Below, in pieces: positions 23,392 to 32,696 of a DNA stretch of 64,000 nucleotides. A program made the translations under genes and the position numbers. Source of the DNA: Methylomicrobium lacus_A (GTDB lineage: Bacteria > Pseudomonadota > Gammaproteobacteria > Methylococcales > Methylomonadaceae); NCBI RefSeq assembly GCF_041897535.1, contig NZ_CP169217.1:4030001-4094000 (forward strand), written 5' to 3'. The notes beneath the pieces are model-generated. The model saw only the letters and a program-made list of their open reading frames with translations, was not told where the DNA came from and did not search any database. Numbering within the stretch: the stretch's first letter is position 1; each line of letters begins with the position of its first letter.

Positions 23392-25674
23392 TTACTTTTT
23401 GAATGCGTTGGCCAAGGCATTCGCCATCGCGCCGCGCATCGGCGGTGCCGGCGGGGCGGATTTGCCTGGCGCCTTGCGCGGATTCGCCTCACGTTTAGGC
23501 GCAGGCGTCACTTCCGCCTCCGACTTCATCGACAACGCGATCCGTTGGCGTTCGACATCCACTTCGATCACCTTGACTTCGACGATGTCGCCGGCTTTGA
23601 CGACCTCGCGCGGGTCCTTGATGAAATTGTCGGCCAGATGCGAAATGTGCACCAGGCCGTCCTGATGCACGCCGATGTCGACGAAGGCGCCGAAATTGGC
23701 GACATTGGTCACCACGCCGTTCAAACGCATGCCGGGGACAAGATCGGTGATCTTTTCGACGCCGGCCTTGAATTGAACGCTCTTGAATTCGGGGCGCGGA
23801 TCGCGTCCGGGCTTTTCGAGTTCGCGCAGAATGTCGGTCACGGTCGGCAGGCCGAATTTCTCATCGGTGTAGCGCGCAGGTTCCAGTCGTCTCAAGATTT
23901 GCGACTGGCCGATCAAGTCGCGGATCGATTTGCCGGTGTCTTTTAAAATCGCTTCGACGACCGGATAGGCTTCCGGGTGCACCGCGGAGGCGTCCAGGGG
24001 GTTGTCGCCGTTGGTGATGCGCAGGAAGCCGGCGGCCTGTTCATAGGCCTTGTCGCCGAGCCGCGGCACTTTTTTCAGCTGGGCGCGGTTCGGAAACGGG
24101 CCATGCTCGTTCCGGTAAGCGACGATGTTTTCGCTGACGCTTTGCGACAGGCCGGACACCTGTTTCAGCAGCGCGGCGGAAGCGGTATTCACATCGACGC
24201 CGACCGCATTCACGCAGTCCTCGACGACCGCATCCAGGCCGCGCGCGAGTTGTACCTGATTCACGTCATGCTGATACTGGCCGACGCCGATCGATTTCGG
24301 TTCGATCTTGACCAGCTCGGCCAGCGGGTCCTGCAGACGCCGGGCGATCGAGACCGCGCCGCGCAGCGAGACATCGAGGCCGGGGAATTCCTTGGCGGCC
24401 AGTTCGGATGCCGAATACACCGACGCCCCGGCCTCGGAGACGACGATTTTGCTGAATTTCAGTTCCGGGTGCCCTTTCTGCAAATCGGCGACCAATTGAT
24501 CGGTTTCGCGTGAGCCGGTGCCGTTGCCGATGCTGACCAATTGCACCTGATGCTGGGCGATCAATTTGGCTAGCGTCGCGATTGATTCCTGCCAGGCCTG
24601 CCGGGGCGGGTGCGGGTAAATCGTGTCGGTTGCCAGCAGTTTGCCGGTTGCATCGACGACCGCGACCTTCACACCGGTGCGGATGCCCGGGTCGAGCCCC
24701 ATCGTGGCCTTGTGGCCGGCGGGAGCGGCCAAGAGCAGGTCGCGCAAATTGCTCGAGAAGACCCGAATCGCTTCCTGTTCGGCGGCTTCCCTGACGCGCA
24801 TTTTCAAGTCCAGGTCGATGCGCGTAAACAGTTTGATTTTCCAGGCCAGGCGCGCGGTTTCGGCCAGCCAGGCATCGGCCGGTTTGGCGGTATCGGTGAC
24901 GCCGAGCCGCTTCGCGGTAAACTGCGCGCAAAGCTCGTGTTCCTGCTGTTCTTCTTGGGCCGGCTTCAGAGTCAAGGTCAACACATCCTCGTTGCGGCCG
25001 CGTAACAAGGCCAGCGCCCGGTGCGACGGAATCTTCTGGATCGCTTCCTGATAATCGAAATAATCGCGGAATTTGCTCGCTTCCTGTTCCTTGCCCGGCG
25101 TCACGGTCGCGTGCAGGATGCCCTTGCCCCAAGTCCGCTCGCGCAGCTCCGAAAGCAGCTCGGCATCTTCGGACAACCGCTCCATGATGATCTGGCGCGC
25201 GCCTTCGAGTGCCGCGGCGCTGTCCGCGACGCCTTTTTCCGTGTCGATAAAGCCGGTTGCGAATTGCTCGGGAATCAGGCTGCGGTCCGCCAGGATCGCA
25301 TCGGCCAACGGCTCCAGTCCCGCTTCGCGCGCGATTTGCGCCTTCGTGCGCCGGCGCGGTTTGTAGGGCAGGTACAAGTCTTCGAGTAGCGTCTTGGTAT
25401 CGGCGGCATTGATCGCCTGTTCCAATTCCGGTGTCAGTTTTTCCTGCGAGCGGATGCTGTCGAGAATCGCCGCGCGCCGATCGTTCAACTCGCGTAAATA
25501 GATCAGGCGCTCGTCCAGCGTGCGCAGCTGCGTATCATCAAGCCCGCCGGTCGCTTCCTTGCGGTAGCGCGCGATGAAGGGCACGGTCGCACCTTCATCG
25601 AGCAAGGCGACGGCGGCGCTGACTTGCCTGCTGTTGACGGATAATTCTTCGGCAATGCGTTTGATGACGTCCAT
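23392..25674 (-). CDS. tex: Tex, RNA-binding transcription accessory protein
   Basis: A 760-residue Tex protein: N-terminal Tex domain (VPFIARYRKEATGGLDD), a YqgF-like RNase H fold (MGLDPGIRTGVKVAVVDATG, about 325-344), a helix-hairpin-helix region (VDVNTASAALLKQVSGLS) and a C-terminal S1 RNA-binding domain (about 645-715, VTNVANFGAFVDIGVHQDGL). Tex binds nucleic acids and affects transcription fidelity and toxin expression in other bacteria. A basic Pro/Ala tail ends the protein. Monocistronic or co-transcribed with the downstream TIGR04073-like gene. Confidence 0.95.
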   Translation of the reverse strand: MDVIKRIAEELSVNSRQVSAAVALLDEGATVPFIARYRKEATGGLDDTQLRTLDERLIYLRELNDRRAAILDSIRSQEKLTPELEQAINAADTKTLLEDLYLPYKPRRRTKAQIAREAGLEPLADAILADRSLIPEQFATGFIDTEKGVADSAAALEGARQIIMERLSEDAELLSELRERTWGKGILHATVTPGKEQEASKFRDYFDYQEAIQKIPSHRALALLRGRNEDVLTLTLKPAQEEQQEHELCAQFTAKRLGVTDTAKPADAWLAETARLAWKIKLFTRIDLDLKMRVREAAEQEAIRVFSSNLRDLLLAAPAGHKATMGLDPGIRTGVKVAVVDATGKLLATDTIYPHPPRQAWQESIATLAKLIAQHQVQLVSIGNGTGSRETDQLVADLQKGHPELKFSKIVVSEAGASVYSASELAAKEFPGLDVSLRGAVSIARRLQDPLAELVKIEPKSIGVGQYQHDVNQVQLARGLDAVVEDCVNAVGVDVNTASAALLKQVSGLSQSVSENIVAYRNEHGPFPNRAQLKKVPRLGDKAYEQAAGFLRITNGDNPLDASAVHPEAYPVVEAILKDTGKSIRDLIGQSQILRRLEPARYTDEKFGLPTVTDILRELEKPGRDPRPEFKSVQFKAGVEKITDLVPGMRLNGVVTNVANFGAFVDIGVHQDGLVHISHLADNFIKDPREVVKAGDIVEVKVIEVDVERQRIALSMKSEAEVTPAPKREANPRKAPGKSAPPAPPMRGAMANALANAFKK

Positions 25675-26049
25675 TGATAGATGCTGATGAGTTCAAAGCG
25701 GCAAATTTTATCAGCAAGCCGCGTTCCGTGGGTGAGGAAATTTTTGGCAGCGGCTTTCGGTTGTTTTTATGGCATCAGTAAAGGCGTTAATCTTAAGTGT
25801 CGTTGCGAGAATACTACCTTATATCATCCTTAATTCGGCATTGCGGTGGTAATTTGTTATAATCGGCCGAAAGAGAAAAGCGAGGCAACAGCAAAGCAAG
25901 TCGATGCACGGGCCAAGAACCTACAATGCAGAGACTTGTCCAACACCATGGGAAAATGCAGGGAAGCCCTTGGATAGTCGCTGAAAATAACTACGCTTAG
26001 AACTGATTTAATAACAGAGGTAACATCGCGCCTTGAGCGTGATCCGGCG
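25675..26049. other. Gene-free upstream region of the PBP gene
   Basis: A 375-bp region between divergent tex and the PBP-like gene, with lower GC than the flanking genes. It carries an extended -10 promoter for the PBP gene. Nothing else recognisable; a short opposite frame at 25857-26135 is rejected. Confidence 0.5.
25855..25863 (+). promoter_or_regulatory. Extended -10 promoter element
   Basis: TGTTATAAT matches the extended -10 consensus (TGnTATAAT). It would start a transcript near 25870, giving an approximately 180-nt leader before the ATG at 26050. The -35 region is weak (TTCGGC, 18-bp spacing). Confidence 0.45.
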
Positions 26050-29000
26050 ATGCAAAATAAAAGACGAATTTTACCCCGGATAGTGCTGTTGGTCCTGTCG
26101 GCAGGTTTGCTGATAGTTGGGATCGTGGTCGTCAAGTTTGTGCGTGAAGAAGTCGAAACTTCGCGGTATCAGGCGCGCTATCTTTCCGGCATCAGCAAAC
26201 AACTCAGCTTTAAAGTCGAAAAAGGCCCGAGTTCGTCGATACGCTATCCCGAGTACGGCCCCTACGATCAGCGCATGGGTTACACCTTGCTGCCCGAGGC
26301 CGTTGAAAAAATGACCAAAGCCGGCTTTTCGGTGACGGCCCAGGCGGTTTCATCGCCGATGTTGACGCAATTGATCGATGACGGCTTGTTTGCGATTTAC
26401 CATGAAAAAACGCAGGCCGGACTCAAAATATTCGATCAGACCAATCAGCTGATATTCAGCAATACCTATCCCAATCACGGCTACCCCAATTTCGAGGCCA
26501 TCCCGCCCGTAGTCCTCTATACCCTGTTGTTCATCGAAAACCGCGAATTGCTGAATGAGTCGAAGGTGACCGTGAATCCGGCCGTTGAGTGGGACCGCCT
26601 GGGTTATGCAAGCCTGCAGATGGTCGCCCACAAGCTGGGCGTGGACAAGAATGTACCCGGCGGCAGTACGCTGGCGACCCAGATCGAAAAATACCGGCAT
26701 TCTCCGAACGGTTATACCAATTCGGTCGTCGACAAATTCCGGCAGATGGGCTCGGCTTCGATCCGCGCTTATCTCAAGGGGCCTGACACCCGTGAAATGC
26801 GCCGCGAGATTGCGCTGTCTTATCTGAATTCGATGCCGCTTTCGGCAGCCCCGAAAGTCGGTGAAGTGCACGGCTTGGGCGATGGGCTGGCAGCCTGGTT
26901 TGGCGCGAATTTCGACGAAGTGAATAATTTGCTGCGCGCGGCCACGCAAAATTCCGCCGAAAGCGTTACCGATCAGCAGGCGATTGCCTATCGTCAGGTC
27001 CTCTGCATTCTGCTGTCGCAACGGCGTCCGTCCTATTTCCTGGGACCGGGATATAACGCCTTGCAAACATTGGCGAACAGTTATTTGCGGCTACTGGCCG
27101 ATGCGGGCGTGATCTCCGCGGCATTGCGCGACCGGGCCTTGCAGGCCGAAACCATCAAACCGTTGCCGGCCGATTCGATGCCGACGCAGTTCGTGTCCGA
27201 GAAAAAGACGCAAGCCGTATTGCGTACCCGCTTGGCGCAAGCATTGAACGTCAAAACGATTTATGATCTCGACCGCCTGGATTTAACGGTCAAAACTACG
27301 ATCGACTACAACACGCAGCAAGCCGTGGCGGCCGAACTGCGCAAGCTCAGCGATCCCGAGGAGGCGCGCGCGGCCGGAGCCTTTGGCGAACGGCGGCTGA
27401 ATGAAAATGTCGATCTGTCGCGCGTCGTTTATAGTCTGATGCTGTTTGAAAAAACGCCGAAAGGCAACTTTTTGCGCGTGCAAACCGACAACCTGGATCA
27501 GCCTTTGGACATCAACGAAGGGATTCGTCTGGATTTGGGCTCCACCTCAAAATTGCGCACGATGGTGCTTTATTTGCAACTGGTCGCCGAGATTTATCAG
27601 CAATATCAAGGCAAACCTGTAGCAGAATTGAACAAGGTGGCGCTGCATCCCCGGGACTATCTGAGCGCCTGGGTGATCACCCAACTGAAGGCACAGCCCA
27701 AAATCGATTTGCAAACCTTATTGGATCAGGCGCTGGACCGCAAATATTCGGCCAGTCCGGGCGAGTACTTCTTTACCGGCGGCGGCCTGCATCATTTCAA
27801 TAATTTCAAGCGCAGCGATGACTATCAGATCATGTCGGTGCGTCATGCGTTGCGCGACTCGGTCAACCTGGTGTTCATTCGCCTGATGCGCGACATCGTT
27901 TACCATTACCAATATAAGCCCGACGGCGTGGCGCGCTGGCTCGACGACCCGGAAAGTCCGAAACGCCAGGAATATCTGGAGCGTTTTGCCGATCGGGAAG
28001 GGCAGGTCTATCTCGGCCGTTTTTATGCGAAGGCGCAAGGTAAAAACGCGAAAGAGCGCCTGGACATGCTGGCCAAAAGGGTATGGCTCAAATCGTCCCG
28101 GCTGACGATGCTCTACCGCGCGATCTATCCGGATCATGATGTCGATCAACTGAACAAATTTTTGCGCGCGTATTTGCCGAAACAGATTGTCGACAAGGAA
28201 GACATCTACTCGCTTTACGATAAATATTCGCCGGAAAACTTCGATCTTCAGGATCAGGGCTACATCACCAAGATACATCCACTCGAATTGTGGCTTGCCG
28301 GTTACCTCGCGAAGCACCCGCAAGCGACCCGCGAGGAAGCGGTTGCGGCCAGTGCCCAGCAACGCCTGGATGTGTACCGCTGGTTGCTGAAAAACAAAAA
28401 GAAAAAGGCCGGACAGCAGCATCGCATCATGAGCATGCTCGAAGCGGAGGCTTTTCAGCAAATCCATAAAGCCTGGAAGCAGGTCGGTTATCCGTTCGGC
28501 AGGTTGACGCCGTCTTATGCGACCTCGATCGGCGCCTCCGGTGACCGGCCGGCCGCCTTGGCTGAACTGGTCGGCATCATTTTGAACGACGGCGTCAGAA
28601 TGCCGACCGTTCGCTTTGAAAACCTGCACTTCGCGGAAGGCACGCCTTACGAGACGGTTTTGGATAAAACCCCGAACAAAGGTCAACGCGTTTTCCCTCC
28701 CGAAGTCGCGATAGCCGCCAGAAGCGCGATGCTCGGCGTGGTGGAAGGCGGTACCGCTGCGCGTCTCAAAGACGTTTATACCGACAATGAAGGCAAATTC
28801 ATCCCGGTGGGCGGCAAGACCGGCACCGGCGATCACCGCAAGTTGATGTTCAACGCGCGCGGCCATATGATCGGCTCGCAATTCATCAGCCGCGCGGCCG
28901 TGTTTACTTTCTACATGGGCGAGCGTTATTTCGGCGTGTTTACCGCCTATGTCTCGGGTAAGGACGCCGGAAAATATAATTTCACCAGTTCGCTGCCGGT

Positions 29001-29109
29001 GCAGATCGTCAGATTTTTAAAACCCACCCTGACGCCATTGCTGAACCGGCCTGCAGGCGGCGGCAACACCTTGTCCGAGCCGAAAGTGGCCTTGGCTTCC
29101 GGCCAATAA
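26050..29109 (+). CDS. Atypical class A penicillin-binding protein (GT51 plus transpeptidase)
   Basis: A 1019-residue inner-membrane protein. One membrane anchor (IVLLVLSAGLLIVGIVVV) is followed by a divergent GT51 peptidoglycan glycosyltransferase: FIENRELLNE with the catalytic Glu, GGSTLATQIEKYRHSPNGYT, then MGSASIRAYLKGPDTREM and EIALSYLNSMPLSAAPK. The C-terminal half carries all three penicillin-binding motifs: STSK (SxxK) near residue 499, DSVN (SxN) and GGKTGTG near 925. It is longer than PBP1a/1b, with a large insert between SxN and KTG. It is probably a specialised wall polymerase. The 'ENREL...NPAVEW' form defines an uncommon subfamily seen in some Proteobacteria. Confidence 0.8.
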   Translation: MQNKRRILPRIVLLVLSAGLLIVGIVVVKFVREEVETSRYQARYLSGISKQLSFKVEKGPSSSIRYPEYGPYDQRMGYTLLPEAVEKMTKAGFSVTAQAVSSPMLTQLIDDGLFAIYHEKTQAGLKIFDQTNQLIFSNTYPNHGYPNFEAIPPVVLYTLLFIENRELLNESKVTVNPAVEWDRLGYASLQMVAHKLGVDKNVPGGSTLATQIEKYRHSPNGYTNSVVDKFRQMGSASIRAYLKGPDTREMRREIALSYLNSMPLSAAPKVGEVHGLGDGLAAWFGANFDEVNNLLRAATQNSAESVTDQQAIAYRQVLCILLSQRRPSYFLGPGYNALQTLANSYLRLLADAGVISAALRDRALQAETIKPLPADSMPTQFVSEKKTQAVLRTRLAQALNVKTIYDLDRLDLTVKTTIDYNTQQAVAAELRKLSDPEEARAAGAFGERRLNENVDLSRVVYSLMLFEKTPKGNFLRVQTDNLDQPLDINEGIRLDLGSTSKLRTMVLYLQLVAEIYQQYQGKPVAELNKVALHPRDYLSAWVITQLKAQPKIDLQTLLDQALDRKYSASPGEYFFTGGGLHHFNNFKRSDDYQIMSVRHALRDSVNLVFIRLMRDIVYHYQYKPDGVARWLDDPESPKRQEYLERFADREGQVYLGRFYAKAQGKNAKERLDMLAKRVWLKSSRLTMLYRAIYPDHDVDQLNKFLRAYLPKQIVDKEDIYSLYDKYSPENFDLQDQGYITKIHPLELWLAGYLAKHPQATREEAVAASAQQRLDVYRWLLKNKKKKAGQQHRIMSMLEAEAFQQIHKAWKQVGYPFGRLTPSYATSIGASGDRPAALAELVGIILNDGVRMPTVRFENLHFAEGTPYETVLDKTPNKGQRVFPPEVAIAARSAMLGVVEGGTAARLKDVYTDNEGKFIPVGGKTGTGDHRKLMFNARGHMIGSQFISRAAVFTFYMGERYFGVFTAYVSGKDAGKYNFTSSLPVQIVRFLKPTLTPLLNRPAGGGNTLSEPKVALASGQ

Positions 29110-29152
29110 GAAGTCCCAACGGGCGGCGCCTCTCTCCGCCCGCAATCGCCCG

Positions 29153-29953
29153 GTGAAAATCCCAAGCCTCATGTCATTGTTGCTGATTTATTTGCTGATA
29201 CTGCTGGCGGCGTTTCTGTTACAGCGTAAGATGATGTATTTCCCGGCCCGTTTTACGCCTGCACAGCAGGATCAATGGCTGAACGATTTGAACCTGCGAC
29301 CTTGGCCGTCCGGCGGCGAGCGGCGCGGCATGGTAAGCCGTTTGGCGGTCGAAAATGCGAAAGGCACGGTGCTGGTTTTTCACGGCAATGCGGGCGCCGC
29401 GCTGCATCGGGCTTATTATGTCGAGGCCTTGCAGCGCCTGGGTTACCGGGTGATCATCGCCGAGTACCCGGGCTATGGCGCGCGGGAGGGCTCGCCTTCG
29501 GAAGCGGCATTGATCGAGGACGGCATTACGACGGCGAAAAGGATCAGCGCAGCGTACAGGGAGCCGTTGTTTCTCTGCGGCGAGTCACTGGGCAGCGGCG
29601 TCGTGGCAGGCATCGTCGCCTCGGGGCAGGTGCAGGTCAAGGGGCTGTTGTTGATTACGCCGTTCGACGCGATGGCGAAGGTCGCGCAGCATCATTACTG
29701 GTTTTTGCTCGCGCGCTGGCTGATTTTGGACAAGTTCGACAATGTGCCGCGGCTGCGCGATTTCAAAGGCCCGATCGCGGTGATCCTGGCGGGGCGGGAC
29801 GAGGTGATTCCTAACCGAAACACGCTGGCCTTGTTCGATGCGTTGCCCGCGAGAAAAAAACTCTGGCGTTTCGACGATGCGGGGCACAACAGTCTGCCTT
29901 TGGAGCCCTGGCGGCCGTGGTGGCAGGAAGCGATGCAGTTTATCGCGCAGTGA
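29153..29953 (+). CDS. Membrane-anchored alpha/beta hydrolase
   Basis: A 266-residue protein with an N-terminal membrane anchor (SLLLIYLLILLAAFLLQR) and an alpha/beta-hydrolase fold: VLVFHGNAGAALHRAYY oxyanion region, LCGESLGSGVV nucleophile elbow (Ser), AGRDEVIP acid region (Asp) and DAGHNSLP (His). It resembles the BEM46-like/YqkD group of membrane hydrolases, whose natural substrates are mostly unknown. GTG at 29153 is used; an ATG lies 18 nt inside. It is convergent with the interrupted alcohol dehydrogenase. Confidence 0.8.
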   Translation: MKIPSLMSLLLIYLLILLAAFLLQRKMMYFPARFTPAQQDQWLNDLNLRPWPSGGERRGMVSRLAVENAKGTVLVFHGNAGAALHRAYYVEALQRLGYRVIIAEYPGYGAREGSPSEAALIEDGITTAKRISAAYREPLFLCGESLGSGVVAGIVASGQVQVKGLLLITPFDAMAKVAQHHYWFLLARWLILDKFDNVPRLRDFKGPIAVILAGRDEVIPNRNTLALFDALPARKKLWRFDDAGHNSLPLEPWRPWWQEAMQFIAQ

Positions 29954-30430
29954 TCTGTCTACTTCAAGCTCGCCATATCGATTACAAAGCGGTAGCGCAC
30001 GTCGCTTTTCAAGGTGCGTTCGTAAGCTTCGTTGATGTTTTGTATCGGAATCACTTCCACATCGGCCGCGACGCCGTGTTCGGCGCAAAAGTCGAGCATC
30101 TCCTGCGTTTCGCGAATGCCGCCGAGCAATGATCCGGCCAGACGCCGTCGCCCCATCACCAAAGGCCCTGCGGCGAGCGGCATAGGCTCGGGCAAGCCGA
30201 CCAACACCATCGTACCGTCGCGGCGCAGCAGGCTCAGGTAGGCATTGTAATCGTGCTGGGCCGACACCGTATCGAGGATGAAACTGAAGCGGCCTGCGTT
30301 CTGCGCGAAAGCCTCCGCATCGCGCGTCACGATGAAATTGTCCGCGCCGAGCCGGAATGCATCTTCGCGCTTGCCCGGCGAATGGCTCAGCACGGTCACA
30401 TGCGCACCGAGCGCCTTGCCGAGCTTGACC

Positions 30431-31945
30431 GTAACCGTTCACGCCCCCGAAGCCGAAGGCAAGCAAGCTAAAGCTGGGAATGGCAACCGGAAGGAGACAT
30501 GCCCCTCCATCACCCCTTGCCAGCAAACCGTCCGCAGGGTCTGATAGACATTGACCTTGAGCCGCTTGCACGTCTGAATCAGGGACAACATCATCGGCCG
30601 AAACTGATTGCCCCGATGTGATTGCGTGAAGAAGCTGATTTTCCGCCAAATGACATACGGTCGCAGACTTTGCTCCGCAGCGTTGTTCGTCATCGGCACG
30701 CCTTGATATTTCAAAAACGTCCACAGCCGTGGGCTGTCGCGCAAAAGCTTGCGACAGGCGTGGCCGGTGCGCGTATCGCCATGGGTCGTTGCGGCGCGTT
30801 CCAGGGTGGCTTGAAAATGTTGGCGTAAGCGCTGCAAACGCCTTCGGTACAGCAAGGATTGGCAACCGCTGTGCTGCCAGCGCTTGCCGCAGCGCACCAC
30901 CAGGCGGGCCAGGCGCAACAGGTAAGTGCCGTCTTCCCCGGCTTGTCCCGAACGTCCGGAGATTTTCTCCAGGTTGCGGATGATGTGTGCCCAGCAGTAC
31001 TGATGCCGGTCGGCGTCATAATCGTTGTAAGCGCCGTGCCGGTCGCTGACCAGAATGCCGTCGAAATCGCCCAACAGTTCCCGGGCCGCCTGTTTGCCGC
31101 GCGAATAATGGGTCATGAAATAAGCCGCCTGCGGCGTGCTCAATGACCACAGCCAGTAGCGGCTCTTCCCGCGAAAATGGCTGGTTTCATCGGCGTGAGC
31201 CAAGCCCGCGTCACGCACCTGGTCGCCAATCTGTTGGTAGACGGGCAACAGCCAGTCGATCACCGGCGCTTGGGCTTCGCTGATCGCGCCCAAGCTGAAA
31301 TCCAGCTGCCACTGCTCCGCCAACAGGCTCTCGAGTTGACGCAGACTCAAGTGGTATTGGCTGTTCAGCAGACTGATCCAGGCGATCAAGCCGGGGCCCA
31401 TTTGCCCGCTCGGCACGTCGTCCGGCAAGGCCGCGCGATGACGCGCCTTGCACTGTCTGCAACACCCGCTATAACAGCGGTGCTCGACCACTTGGTAACG
31501 CACTTCCGGCAAGTCGAAAACTTGATATCGGCGATAGCCGTCCATGACGACCGCGCCGCCGCAAGCACACTGGCTCTGCGGGTAATAATGTTCGATCCGA
31601 TCCACCGCTGAGGCATCCAGCAAAGCGCGTTCGTGCTTGTCATGCCCCGGCTGCGCGCCTTTCGCACGCCCGGTCGGTTTTTTCGACGGCCGCTCTGCGC
31701 GTTGCTTGGGGCTGTCTTGCGACGGCGGCTTTGAGGAGTTCTCCGAATGCGTATTGAGCTGCTCTTCCAGCTCCGCTTGCCGTTTTTGCAGTTCGACCAA
31801 AAGCTGCCACAGCGCGGCAATGAGCTGCTGCGCTTCTTCGAGGCTCTGCGGGACTGGCGCCGGTTGACTGAGATCGATAACGAGTTTTGACATATCGCAA
31901 TTTTCTAACAAGCGGCCGGGCTTTGGCAAGGGCGTGAACGGTTAC
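30431..31945 (-). mobile_element. IS66-type insertion sequence (single-ORF, ISBst12-like)
   Basis: A 1,515-bp element bounded by 16-bp perfect inverted repeats (GTAACCGTTCACGCCC at 30431-30446 and its complement at 31930-31945). It is flanked by an 8-bp direct repeat GCTTGACC (30423-30430 and 31946-31953), the duplication size typical of IS66. It holds only a TnpC-type transposase, without TnpA or TnpB, matching the ISBst12-like subgroup. Confidence 0.93.
30439..31893 (-). CDS. IS66-family transposase (TnpC type)
   Basis: A 484-residue intact DDE transposase. It has an N-terminal coiled-coil-like region (LWQLLVELQKRQAELEEQL), the basic spacer SSKPPSQDSPKQRAERPSKK, a zinc-binding segment (CACGG, CCRQCKARHR), and a catalytic core with AHADETSHFRGKSRYWLWSL and VSDRHGAYNDYD, then NNAAEQSLRPYVIWRK, all standard for IS66 TnpC. 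The stop codon lies inside the left inverted repeat. No frameshift or stop, so it may be active. Confidence 0.93.
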   Translation of the reverse strand: MSKLVIDLSQPAPVPQSLEEAQQLIAALWQLLVELQKRQAELEEQLNTHSENSSKPPSQDSPKQRAERPSKKPTGRAKGAQPGHDKHERALLDASAVDRIEHYYPQSQCACGGAVVMDGYRRYQVFDLPEVRYQVVEHRCYSGCCRQCKARHRAALPDDVPSGQMGPGLIAWISLLNSQYHLSLRQLESLLAEQWQLDFSLGAISEAQAPVIDWLLPVYQQIGDQVRDAGLAHADETSHFRGKSRYWLWSLSTPQAAYFMTHYSRGKQAARELLGDFDGILVSDRHGAYNDYDADRHQYCWAHIIRNLEKISGRSGQAGEDGTYLLRLARLVVRCGKRWQHSGCQSLLYRRRLQRLRQHFQATLERAATTHGDTRTGHACRKLLRDSPRLWTFLKYQGVPMTNNAAEQSLRPYVIWRKISFFTQSHRGNQFRPMMLSLIQTCKRLKVNVYQTLRTVCWQGVMEGHVSFRLPFPALACLPSASGA

Positions 31946-32604
31946 GCTTGACCGCCATATGACCCAGGCCGCCGAGACCGACGATCGCTATCCTGTCGTT
32001 GCGCTGTACGCCGAAATGACGCAGAGGCGAATACGTCGTAATGCCCGCGCATAAGAGCGGCGCCGCGCGCTCCAGGGGGATGCCGTCCGGAATTTTTAAG
32101 ACATAGGATTCATCGACGGTAATGCGCGCCGAATAACCGCCGTAGGTCGGCGTCTGGCCGTCCTGTTCACGAGAGTTATAAGTGAAACTCGCGCCCGCAT
32201 GACAATACTGCTCCTCGCTGGCTTCACAGGCTTCGCATTGCCGGCACGAATCGACAAAACAGCCGACGCCGACCGTATCGCCGACCTGCCAGCGGCCGAC
32301 CTCGCTGCCGATTTGCGCGACGACGCCGATGATCTCATGCCCCGGCACCATCGGAAAAGTCGACCCGCCCCATTCGTTGCGCGCCTGATGAATATCCGAG
32401 TGGCAGACGCCGCAGTACAGAATGTCGATCAACACGTCATGTGTGCCGGGCTCGCGGCGCTCTATCGTAAACGGAGCGAAAGGCGATGTGGCGTTGGTTG
32501 CGGCGTAGGCAGATGTTTTGATCATCGTGATTTTTGTGATTGATTTTATTTTCTGTATTCGGTGTTACGACCAGCGCCGGCAGCAGGCAAGGCCTCAGCC
32601 AGTA

Positions 32605-32645
32605 CAAGAACGTCCCCTCTCCCAGTGGGAGAGGGGACGTTCTTG
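32605..32645. repeat. 41-bp near-perfect palindrome (REP-like hairpin)
   Basis: Two 20-bp arms, perfectly complementary, around a single central G (arm core ACGTCCCCTCTCCCA). It lies in the intergenic region between the alcohol dehydrogenase 5' end and the Dabb-protein stop. CCCTCTCCC/GGGAGAGGG hairpins are a widespread repetitive extragenic motif in methylotrophs and other proteobacteria, so this is probably one copy of a dispersed family. Confidence 0.7.
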
Positions 32646-32696
32646 CGCTGTCTCTTACTTACAATTTGAGGTCAAACGATTACTCAAAGCCAGTCA

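Larger units (their letters stand above)
29959..32525 (-). pseudogene. Zinc alcohol dehydrogenase (YahK/AdhA-like) interrupted by an IS66-type element
   Basis: The 5' portion (32525 to 31946) encodes the catalytic domain of a medium-chain dehydrogenase: zinc ligands in CGVCHSDIH and GHEIIG, and a structural four-Cys lobe (CRQCEACEASEEQYC). The 3' portion (30422 to 29959) encodes the cofactor-domain end (VTVLSHSPGKREDAFRLGAD). Between them lies the IS66-type element at 30431-31945, flanked by an 8-bp duplication. Removing the element and one duplication copy gives an uninterrupted 347-residue frame running through GLGHMAVKLGKALGAH with no other damage, so the insertion is recent. The truncated products are unlikely to work. 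Confidence 0.9.

Noticed and set aside
25857..26135. 92-codon minus-strand frame upstream of the PBP gene
   Set aside because: It overlaps the promoter and the PBP start region and has no family resemblance.
27718..28881. Long minus-strand frame opposite the PBP gene
   Set aside because: A shadow of GC-rich coding; the plus strand holds all catalytic motifs.
29585..30865. 426-codon minus-strand frame spanning hydrolase, dehydrogenase and IS ends
   Set aside because: It crosses an IS boundary and three unrelated features, so it cannot be an evolved gene.
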